From NCBI GenBank assembly GCA_036939755.1, contig JALLAZ010000454.1:1-15274 (forward strand): a stretch of DNA of 15,274 bases, given 5' to 3'. This document shows, one piece after another, positions 1 to 8,258 of the stretch. Under the pieces are notes generated by a model. It did no database searches, was not told where the DNA came from, and was given only the letters and a program-made list of their open reading frames with translations. The position numbers were made by a program, and so were the translations under genes. Numbering within the stretch: the first letter of the stretch is position 1; each line of letters begins with the position of its first letter. The DNA comes from Stephanodiscus triporus. Taxonomy: Eukaryota > Bacillariophyta > Thalassiosirophyceae > Thalassiosirales > Thalassiosiraceae.

Positions 1-494
1 GTCGGACTTGAAACCCCATAACGCACGCGCCCCGCTCGGTGCGATGATCGAGCCCCGTGTGACGAGGTACGGCCTCCGCGACAGCTGCCTGCGTATATCG
101 CGGTCTGCAGCAGCACGGGGGGATTTGGACATTCCCCACCCCCACCGCGAGTGGGCGTTTGGGATTTGTGATGCATCGTCATCCCCGCACCCGGCATGGA
201 AATTATGACGTCATCGTTCATGTAGGATAGGACGGATATATTCGGTCACGTCGTTCGCCCTCCTCCACCTTCTTCGATCGTCGGATGCGCTCCCGACGGT
301 CGTTTGCGTGTCAAGAGGACGATCGTCGTCGTTCGTTTGCTTTCGTCGTCGCCCATAGCCCCCTTCTCGACAACCTTCGACCACCGCATCGCCTCGCGGC
401 GACGACGATAACGACGACGACGGGGCGGATTCCAATCTCCGAACGACGATGCTGGCACGTCGGCGATGACCATGATGTGTAGGTATGTAGAGTA
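1..494. other. No supported gene; GC-rich, triplet-biased sequence
   Basis: I see no convincing gene here. From about 244 to 460 the sequence is dominated by CGT/CGA/GAC-type triplets, which keeps several frames open on both strands and makes short overlapping reading frames uninformative. The AT-richer stretch at 480-505 marks the change to the transposase remnant that follows. The segment could be the remains of a neighbouring gene's 5' part, for example on the minus strand, but none of the reading frames carries a recognisable motif. Confidence 0.4.
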
Positions 495-501
495 GTATTT
501 T

Positions 502-1098
502 TTGTGTATTCGCAAACCTGAATACGCGGACGCCCAACAGGCATTCTACTCCGGCTACACGAAGGCTCATGGCATCAAGATTGAGTCCATTCTTTTGCCT
601 AATGGTATATCGACCATTTTTGGACCTGTTTCTTCACGACGTGCTGACGCTGGAGTTCTTCTCATGAGTAATCTCAACAATTATCTTGTCGAGTTGCAAC
701 GTGGCCGCTTTGTTACTGGAGAAGGCGCGGAGGTTTACTACAGCGGTTTTGGAGATTGTGCCTTCGACCTCGGCTTGCAGTGCATCCAGAGTTACTACAA
801 GAATTACAACGGAGCCGAGTTAGATGCAGCCCGAGCAAAATGCAATTCATCGATGAAAGCTGCGAGAATTGCGATTGAGAAAAATTATGGGCAGGTAAGC
901 AATGAATTTCGCATTTGCTGCTTGAAGGAGGGCAGCAAGATTGCAAAAAAACAACCCATTGCGATAGAGCAGCTCCGAGTCTGTCACTTGCTGACAAACT
1001 GCTACATCTGTATGAACGGAGATCAGGCGGGGAGTGTCAACACATTCAACCTTTGCCCACCTCGGCTTGAAGACTACCTATTACCTAATGCCGCGTGA
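502..1098 (+). pseudogene. 5'-truncated DDE transposase (PIF/Harbinger-like, DDE_Tnp_4-type nuclease)
   Basis: This is the C-terminal part of a transposase-derived nuclease of the PIF/Harbinger (DDE_Tnp_4) kind, which cuts and joins transposon DNA in the nucleus. Visible family features, in order, are a YSGYTKAHGIK segment, a GPVSSRRADAGVLL segment with the likely second catalytic aspartate, a GDCAFDL strand, an ARIAIEKNYG segment with the likely catalytic glutamate, and a C-terminal CHLLTNCYICMNG helix. The first catalytic aspartate and the DNA-binding N-terminus are absent. The frame opens just after a stop at 493-495 and has no ATG before the homology begins, so the 5' half is lost or lies in an unseen exon. 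The frame is otherwise uninterrupted to TGA at 1096-1098, and an AATAAA motif follows at 1112-1117. It converges on another broken gene at 1233-2278, which may be its partner. The family assignment is by recalled motif pattern, not by a search. Confidence 0.7.
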
Positions 1099-1140
1099 AG
1101 GCGGAAATATAAATAAATATGGTCATATTCATATTTGATC

Positions 1141-1180
1141 TACTATATTGTTTATAATGCGATATTATATCACAATAGTA
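1141..1180. repeat. AT-rich imperfect hairpin between convergent remnants
   Basis: TACTATATTG (1141-1150) can pair with CACAATAGTA (1171-1180), and an inner ATAAT pairs with ATTAT. The stem totals about 14 pairs with small bulges. It sits between the 3' ends of the two convergent transposon-derived genes, so it could mark a transcript end, or it could simply reflect AT-rich composition. Confidence 0.35.
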
Positions 1181-1232
1181 TATGCGGCTGCGGCTGTTTG
1201 TTATTGTTTTCTCCGTCTTACTAGTCCAAGTC

Positions 1233-2278
1233 CTAGCCTAGCGTCTCCCTCCTCTCCTGCGCCTCCAAATCACGACAGATACTCACACAGTGGTCGATTG
1301 ACTCTTGATCGCCTATCTCCATGGCAATCCTGCGTCGCTTGTAGGCATGCTCCAGCTTTTCAGCTGTAGATTGTACCCGATTCTGCCTCGCACGAAACAA
1401 ATCAACAAGACTATCCGTGGTGCGCAAGAATCCACGGTTGAGTCCGTCGATGACATCCGTGCGATCAATATTACGAGGCCGACGCATCATAGCAGCGTCG
1501 GCCTCGTCAACAACAATGGGTGGACCCACCCCTGCCGTTGCTGCAGCAGCAATATATTGCTGATTACGGACGGCTGCCTCACGAGCCGCATTGTTTGCTG
1601 CCCCTGCTCGACCGGGGGCAGCAGGTAGAGCTGCGGCTGCGTTGTTGTCAGCATCAATAGGAGGATTAGGCACAGGCATCGCCGCAAACTCGCCGAGAGT
1701 GGGCAGGGGAGGAGGAGGGCCGCGCTGCTGTTGGAATACGCGTGGCTGTTCCCCTCCTGCTCCTTCAGCCGCTTGGATAGGAGTGACTACCCCTCCACCA
1801 CCACGAGCAGGGGGAGCAGCAGGCCTATCGATGGGAACGATCGGTTGCAGATGGTCATTCTGTGACCTTGGGTTTTGTGCAAGAAGGTCGCACGCACCCT
1901 GATTTTGGCGCTGACGTGCCTGGTTGGCACCGGGCATACAAGGAGCATCAACACCATATCCTCGGGGTATTGCACCAAATGCGCCCTCTTGGCGCACGTT
2001 CTGGGCTGCACGCTCCTCTCTAATCAGAAATTGATGTCGAGAGCAGCCTGCCTCGCTGCCATGGCAGCATCCATCTCATCCTTGATCTCCTTCGCGGAGA
2101 GCTGAAGCTGGGTTGGGTTTGTCACGACCGTGGGGTCGTAGGTACCATGGTGGCTCAGGATGGCGACGACACGATCCTTGATATTCCAAGCTGTTTAGAC
2201 ACTGAAGAGCTTGGCTGCATCTTGAAATATCTTCAGAACCCCAAGATGAGTAAACTGATTTTGGCTGACATATCGCAT
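1233..2278 (-). pseudogene. Decayed gene of unknown family, possibly a transposon accessory ORF
   Basis: I do not recognise the family. Reading leftward from an ATG at 2278, the frame encodes 27 residues (starting MRYVSQNQFTHLGVLK), meets TAA at 2197-2195, and continues in the same frame with protein-like sequence (AWNIKDRVVAILSHHGTYD, then a charged, Ala-rich helical stretch) to a TGA at 2026-2024. Coding quality then resumes in another frame (IREERAAQNVRQEGAFG) and runs to 1233, so a single-base indel lies near 2020-2030. The middle is rich in Pro, Ala and Gln. The last 80 or so residues (KLEHAYKRRRIAMEIGD, then a Cys-containing helix ending DLEAQERRETLG) look helical. Harbinger elements usually carry a Myb/SANT-like second gene. 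The convergent orientation to the transposase remnant fits that, but no Myb tryptophan pattern is clear. Two disruptions indicate a dead gene. Confidence 0.5.
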
Positions 2279-2515
2279 GAACGAAGATCAAAAATAATGT
2301 GGTCACATGTTACGTGCCCCCATAGCCAATAATAGGCTGGTAAGCTATTCATGCTTGTTAATACCATGTCATTTGCCAGAATGACAACCAGCAAAACATC
2401 AGACAGTATTATTGGTAAAGATATTTTTGTTTCTTGCCCCAAACGTTCGTTCGGTAGAAGAATGTTATTAAGTTGCGATAATCACTATTAAAAACACATG
2501 CAGATTCTTTCTGGC

Positions 2516-5500
2516 TTAGGGAACATTCTCATCAATATCGAAATCTTCCATTTCCTCATCATTGTTATCATCCCTGTTTCCATTATTTCTCTTGCAACAG
2601 CATATACCACGACCACCTGATTGGACATCATCAGATTCTCGTTTCAACGCCTTCCGCCGTCGCATTATAATCCCAATGAACCCAAAAACGATGAATGCAC
2701 TAACTATCGCCGCGACTATAATGGGAACAATGTTGGACGAATAAGATTCTTCGTCATCATTATAGTGTGGGATCCTGATTTTATCACCGGTGTCAATTGG
2801 ACATGCAGCCGATGTAAACGGTTCACAGATGCCATTGCAATCCATTGTTCCATCCACAAGGCAATTGACGTCCTTCATCTCCAAGAAGACGTCGACACAT
2901 GAGCTGCCATTACCGTACCCCCCCGCCGTGTTCTGAAAGCCGAAATTATCCTTGTTACGGATCGAGGAGCCGTCTTGAATGAAAATTGTTCCTGGGGCCA
3001 TACTCGAAGCGGAATTAAAGCAGCTCTCCCGTACCTCAGAATTACCGTAGTTTGTCACGACGATTTCACCACCCAAACCCGAATTTTCAATGAATCGACT
3101 TCTGGACACTGTTAGCGTCCCGCCAATGTTCGCTATGGCACCAAAGCTATGCGTATTACTTGCAAATATACAATCGATGACGTCCACGGACATGGCAGCA
3201 GTCGGCGACGATGACAGCAATTGTATGATATCCAAAGGTCCTTTTTCTGGGAGTTTCATTATTTGTTCGTTGTTAATAAGAATTGCACTCCCCCCCTCAT
3301 TTTTAATCCACTCGCAATCTTGCAGGTTCAATGTCGCACCCTTGTTGCCCAAAGCCATTATGCTTGATCCTGTCGCCCCTGACATGGTCAACCTCGCCAA
3401 CTGCACCCCTTTGGACGAACCCACAATGTGAAAGTGGGAATATCCTCCAGAAATAACGCAATCCTTGTCCCATTCAGTACCGCATTGGATGGTAATGTAA
3501 TTCCCATCGATGATGACTGGCGCTGTTGTGGCTCTGAGGGTGGATCCGGGACAAATAATAAAGTCACGTTCGGTGGATGGTCGATAACGGATGGCAACTA
3601 CGAGTTCGTCCCAGTCCGAAAAACACGATCCCATTTGTTCAGAAACGCTCGTAGAAATCATGCAGGGTTTAAAGACACTGCAAACGCCACCGGCATTAAT
3701 TCCGATGCAGCTCCTCGCGCTTGCTGAGGTAACGTTGGTATTTCCATCACCCCCACCAGGTAGGGGATCATCCGTGGCTGCGACACAATTGTCCTCATTC
3801 GCTTCTAGTGCAGACTCGGAATCCAACACGATCTGACTTCCATTCCCTCGTACATCATTACCGTAGAACTCTGTAGAAGCTATCGCCACAATACCATCCT
3901 CCGACCTAATTATGGACTCAGCAGTATTATTAATGAAGGCGCAGTTGGATAATTGGAGTCGACCGCCGTAATTTTCGATAATGGATGTGTCAACATGGTT
4001 GGATATGAACGAAGTCATCTTCATCACCAGGTGAATCGAGTGTGTGAGTCTCGGAGCGCTGTACGCCTGAAGGTATCTAATGCCACGTCTTTGGCGACGA
4101 TCATTGAGTAATTCATCTAGCAAATTCGCGTTCTCTTCTTCCTCCGAAAGTTTCGTTTCTTTGACGTATGAGGATAATAATACGGTGGCATTGCCCTTAT
4201 CACCCTGTGTAGCATGCACACGTTAATATTTTTCATCGCGGGAGTGGGTGTCAGACGACAGATTAGCGATGAAGAAGATATCATGACAAGCGTAGGATAA
4301 TAATCCTTAACTCACTCGGAACGAACACCCTTCGATAAAAATGTTTGAACGATGCGTGACTTCTTCAATCTCCAACGATTGCATCGCACGCATCGATATC
4401 CTTTCCTCTAGATCTTTTATGTCACTAATCGATGGCAGTCCTTCATTCTCCTCGATGCTACCATCATCCAAGAGCCCACGCCACCTATTGCCATCCAAAT
4501 TGAACTCGAAGCCACCAGGAAGCGTTGCGGAGCCAACAGCCGCCGTCGATCCAGTTTCTGTTTCAATATCATAAGCTACAGTCGAAGATGTCGATGACGG
4601 CTTAACCTCAACCTCTGAATCCTCCTGTTCAAATGTAGAATCGTCATCATATGAATCATTGGCGACCGTCGATGTCATCGCGTCAAAACTCATCGTCGAG
4701 GAAGTCGATGTCGACTCAAAGGAGACCGTCATGTCCTCGAGGTTGTCAAAATCTATTATGAGGTCATCCGTTCCGTCGTCCACGATGGGTTCTTCGTCAG
4801 GATATAAAGGATCCAATTCTCCTTCAAAATCAACCGCCCCCACCTCATCGCTGTCATCGTCATCATGGTCCTCGGTAGTTGAGGCATTGTATCGTCCATC
4901 AATTGTCATCGTCGCTTCGCCAATGTTGTCCTCCCACGAGCAGTTTTTGAAAGTAATATTGCCCCGGGGATCGTTCATGAGTATCGAGGTATTGGAGGCG
5001 CCACGAAAGGTAATCCCCCATATGTTGATCGGATGACCTTCTTGCCCCGCAGACATTTCGCCTTCTCCTGCTGTTGTGGTAATCGCAGCAGCTGAAGGTA
5101 AGGTTGACCCTGAGGCATCCGCGGCCCTGGTCTGAGGAACATGCTCGATCAGGATATGCACAACACCCCCACTCATGACGCAGCCGCCGCCCTTCAATGT
5201 CTCTGTCGCCGTCATCGGCGTCGTCGTTGACAAGGAATTGTCTTTTACTTCGTTGAGGCAAATTATGTCGATGGGATGACGCGCGGGCGTTTCCAGTATT
5301 ATTGGTGGAGACTCGACCAACGAAAAGGTATCTGTGAATGATAGTTTGGTGTCAGGACAGATTTGAAATGTGACCTTTGTCGGTTTTGTCTCTGCTGATG
5401 CAGCCGACGACGCGGGAGCGGCAGCGCTTGCGTTGACGGCAGTGACGTTGGATGCTCCCGTAGAGTTGGACGTTGTAAAAGTCAACGACAGTGTTGCCCC

Positions 5501-7683
5501 ATCATCATTGTCCTGCGCGCGTCGCCGTCGCCGTCCTCTATCGTTCATGAACTCATCCAAGGTATTCCCAGCTGATGATGATGCATCATCAACTGCGCTT
5601 AGCACGGATGTGGGCGAGGGGGAAAGGGTCGGACCTGCTACTGCTTGCGGTGGCGTAGAACCTGCTACCGCCGGCGGCGACGTCGTACCCGGCGGCATCG
5701 TCCCCCCGCCCGCCGATGGCGTCAACGTCGTACCCGGCGGCATCGTCCCCCCGCCCGCCGATGGCGTCGGCGTCGTACCCGGCGGCTTCGTCCCCCCGCC
5801 TGCCGATGGCGTCGGCGTCGTACCCGGCGGCATCGTCCCCCCGCCTGCCGATGGCGTCGGCGTCGTACCCGGCGGCATCGTTCCCCCGCTTGCCGGCGAC
5901 GGCGCGGAGAACGCGAACAGCGGCGACAGCGACACGGTGGGACTCAGCGATCCCAGATCCACCCCCGCATCCTCGGGTATGCTGAATGTCTCGCCCTCGC
6001 TCACTATCCCGTCGCCGTCCGTGTCCAGTCCCCCCCCCGCGAGGGCAAGCGCCGTAATGTTTATCGTGCTCGTGCCGTTGGTGCCGTTGACCCCACCCCC
6101 GTCGGGGTCAACCAACCCGACGATGAAAGGGAGGATGGTCGGCTTCGGCGATCTAGTGGGTTCCTTGGGCTCGCGTATGGAGCTCCTGTGCAAAAACGAA
6201 TGAACCAACGACGTATATTAGGTCGGTTGCGGCGGTTAGTCGTCCCACGGGCAGAGGGGGAAGGAAAGGATTCGGAACGGGGGAAAAAAATGGTCGAAGC
6301 GATACCGATGCGATTCTCAAAGCACAGCACGATGCAAGGGAGAGGATCGCACACGGGGGGGACGAAAAATGATCGGACGGGGAGCACTCGTGCATTTACT
6401 CACGTCGGAAATTCCGTCGGACGGTAAGTGATGGGGGCGTAAGTCACCACCCCAATCGTCGGGCTGACAGTATCTCCCATCAGCGTCGGCTCGTACGTGG
6501 GCGCTCGCGTCGTGGTCGTCGGCTCAGAGGTCACCGTGGGAGAGTAAGTCGGCATCGGCGTCACGAAGGAGGCGTGGTAATCTAGGATGTCGTCTATTAA
6601 GGATGCGAGGTCGGAGTATCCCACCAGGCCCGTTCCCTCGTATCCCGGACAGAGCGCGGCGCGCGAATTGTAGTTGACGTTTTCCGCGGGGTAGACGTCG
6701 CCGTCTTCTCCTTCTCCTTGTCCTACTTCCGTGGGCAGGACGTCAGCAGTTACGCCGACGGCGGTGGCGTTGGAATCTGCTCCAGTAGAGTTTGACGTTG
6801 AAGACGAGGATGCGCTCAAGTCGACGACGGTCGCGTTGTAGGCTCCGGTAGTGTTAGTGTCGATGACTGTGGCAATGGCATCTCCTCCCGTAGAGTTGGA
6901 CGGCGAAAGAAACGAATCGATGGCAGTCACGACGTCTGCGGTGACGTCGGAGGTTCCTGTGAAGTTGGACTCGGCGATGGTGGCGATAGGATTTCCTGTA
7001 GAGTTGGCCGACGAAGGCGAAGGCGACGACGACGAATCGACAGCGGTCGCGTCTGAGGCCGAGACGCTGCCGGCATCGCTTCCGCCGACCGATAACGACA
7101 AAGACGAAGTCGCCGAAGCCGTTGGCGACGGCGCCGAGGACGAGCCGACGACCGCGCCCTCCTCCGTCGCCCCGGAAGAAGGAGCAGACGGCGACGGCGC
7201 CGACGACGATCCGTCCACCGCGACGGCGGCGGCGTCCTCCTCCGTGGCCTCGGCGCCTTCCCCCCCCCCCTGGGCTGCTCCCTCCCCTTCCACCCCCGCC
7301 GCGGCTGCGGCCACATCGCACGGCTTGCCGCCGCCGTCGTCGTCGCCGGCCTCCCCGCCCCCCCCCTCCGCCTCCTCGCCCCCGCCCCCGGCCGCGGCCG
7401 CGGCCGCGTCGTCGCCCTCCTCGCACGGCCGCTTGAAGGCCACGCTCTGTCCCGCCATGGACGCCGAGCACGTGTTGTCGTATGTGACGCCGTCGCACCC
7501 GCACACCTGCTTGTTCGAGTCGGGGCAGGACTCCGGCATCGCGAAGCACGTGCCGGTCGTCGTCGTCGGAGTCGTCCCCTCGCCGCACGTGCCGGTCTTC
7601 AGGCGGCAGAATTCGTTGGCCCCGCAGCCCTCCTGCGTCCTCCGGGCCGTGGTTGTCGTTGTCGTCTTCGAGGGGGCCGCCAT
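2516..7683 (-). CDS. Three-exon gene: Kazal-like, mucin-like, EF-hand-loop and tandem beta-helix membrane protein
   Basis: Exons are 7683-6404, 6185-4316 and 4204-2516, with GTGAGT donors and CAG acceptors at both junctions. The phases fit (2 then 0) and give 1,612 residues. Visible parts: a Kazal-like protease-inhibitor module with Cys 46, 53, 61, 63, 72 and 87 around CGCDGVTYDNTC; low-complexity Ala/Gly/Glu then Ser/Thr/Asn sequence with many N-glycosylation sequons; a PTxxPT-type segment crossing intron 1; a canonical EF-hand loop, DTDGDGIVSEGE, at 481-492; a Pro-rich 15-residue repeat; beta-helix module 1 (about 699-859 and 1040-1160, split by an acidic Ser-rich insert); beta-helix module 2 (about 1250-1475); a Cys-rich stalk; a transmembrane helix at about 1541-1563; then MRRRK, an ICCC cluster and a very acidic tail. 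I infer a type I surface protein for adhesion or glycan contact. The known beta-helix fold is shared by polysaccharide lyases, but I see no catalytic site. No signal peptide is visible after the ATG, which follows an in-frame TAA a few codons upstream, so a 5' exon may be missing. Confidence 0.75.
4205..4315 (-). other. Intron 2 of the beta-helix surface-protein gene
   Basis: This 111-bp phase-0 intron begins GTGAGTTAAGG and ends CATGCTACACAG on the minus strand. Splicing joins a beta-helix rung ending EGCSFR to GDKGNATVLL. Without splicing, exon 2 would read only V-S past the donor and stop at TAA. Confidence 0.78.
5682..5906. repeat. Five-copy 45-bp in-frame minisatellite
   Basis: Copies start at 5682, 5727, 5772, 5817 and 5862, exactly 45 bases apart, and differ by a few substitutions (the last is the most diverged). 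On the minus strand each encodes a 15-residue unit close to AGGGTMPPGTTPTPS. Because the period is a multiple of three, copy number can change without breaking the gene. It lies between the EF-hand loop and the first beta-helix, so it probably acts as an extended, O-glycosylatable spacer. Confidence 0.92.
6186..6403 (-). other. Intron 1 of the beta-helix surface-protein gene
   Basis: The 218-bp interval starts GTGAGTAAATG and ends TTTTTGCACAG on the minus strand. Removing it joins the PT-rich end of exon 1 (TEFP, then a split Thr codon) to SSIREPKEPTRSPKPT with no frame break, and both sides share the same proline/threonine character. That continuity is the main evidence that 6400-7683 and 4307-6208 are one gene rather than two. 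Confidence 0.8.
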
Positions 7684-8258
7684 CGTGCTATTATTGTTAT
7701 TTTATGTCGCGAAGTCCCCTTCGTGGGATCGGTTTGCGTGGTGCAGGCGCGATGAGATGATGTGTGTGTGCGATTGGATGTGGGCGGGGCGGCGGAGCAG
7801 GCGGGGCCGGGCCTCTGTGTCGGATTTTGCACACCTTCTCACCACGAAAAGTTCGACCACACTCTTTAAAATTTGAGATGCTTGTGACTCTTACTTAAGA
7901 TACTCTTGATTGATCTCTAATAGTACGACAATTGTAATCGTAAAAAAATGACCTGAGCCTAAACCCTACCCACCCTCTATTGGTTCCTATGTGGATCAGT
8001 AAATTAAAATATTTATTATGTGTATCGTACAATATTATTTATCGAAAAATAATGACAAAAGATATGATCCTTTCGGAGGATGGAGTTTCTTGGAGAAACA
8101 CCCCATCCCATCCAAGAGAAGTTCCGGAGAACAAAAACAACGAAAGAAGAAGAAAACTTGCAAACTTGCCGAGCTCCTGCTCGGCGCAACAACGACAACC
8201 TTCATCACCGACCACACTCAATACTTACTTTACCTTTTCCCTTCCTCCACAATCAATC
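7684..8258. promoter_or_regulatory. Divergent intergenic region between the surface-protein and lipase genes
   Basis: No gene is supported in these 575 bases. They separate two divergently transcribed genes and so must hold both promoters. The part nearest the surface-protein gene is GC-rich, and the part from about 7860 to 8250 is AT-rich. AAACCCTA at 7961-7968 matches the plant telo-box core, though its use in this lineage is unknown. The lipase frame stays open back to an ATG at 7980, but that stretch has the composition of non-coding DNA. A minus-strand frame around 8039-8221 contains a hydrophobic run (FASFLLLSLFLFS) that could be an unspliced signal-peptide exon for the leftward gene, but I see no good donor site. 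Confidence 0.45.

Noticed and set aside
246..515. Minus-strand 89-residue frame
   Set aside because: Arg/Asp-rich reading of a triplet-biased tract in which all frames are open. No motif or homology was recognised.
5370..6203. 277-residue plus-strand frame opposite exon 2 of the surface-protein gene
   Set aside because: It is an antisense shadow of the Pro-rich minisatellite. It is open only because of triplet bias, while the minus strand has spliced, domain-bearing protein.
7260..7440. C-runs and GCC/GGC tracts as possible G-quadruplex or CpG-island signals
   Set aside because: They are explained by poly-Ala/Gly codon runs in exon 1. No independent regulatory evidence.
6851..7876. 341-residue plus-strand frame opposite exon 1
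   Set aside because: Low-complexity antisense of Ser/Ala/Gly/Asp-rich coding sequence with no domain. The minus strand carries the Kazal-like module.
7980..8258. 93-residue upstream extension of the lipase frame
   Set aside because: AT-rich, intergenic-like composition and no coherent protein character. The ATG at 8259 begins the GC-rich coding sequence.
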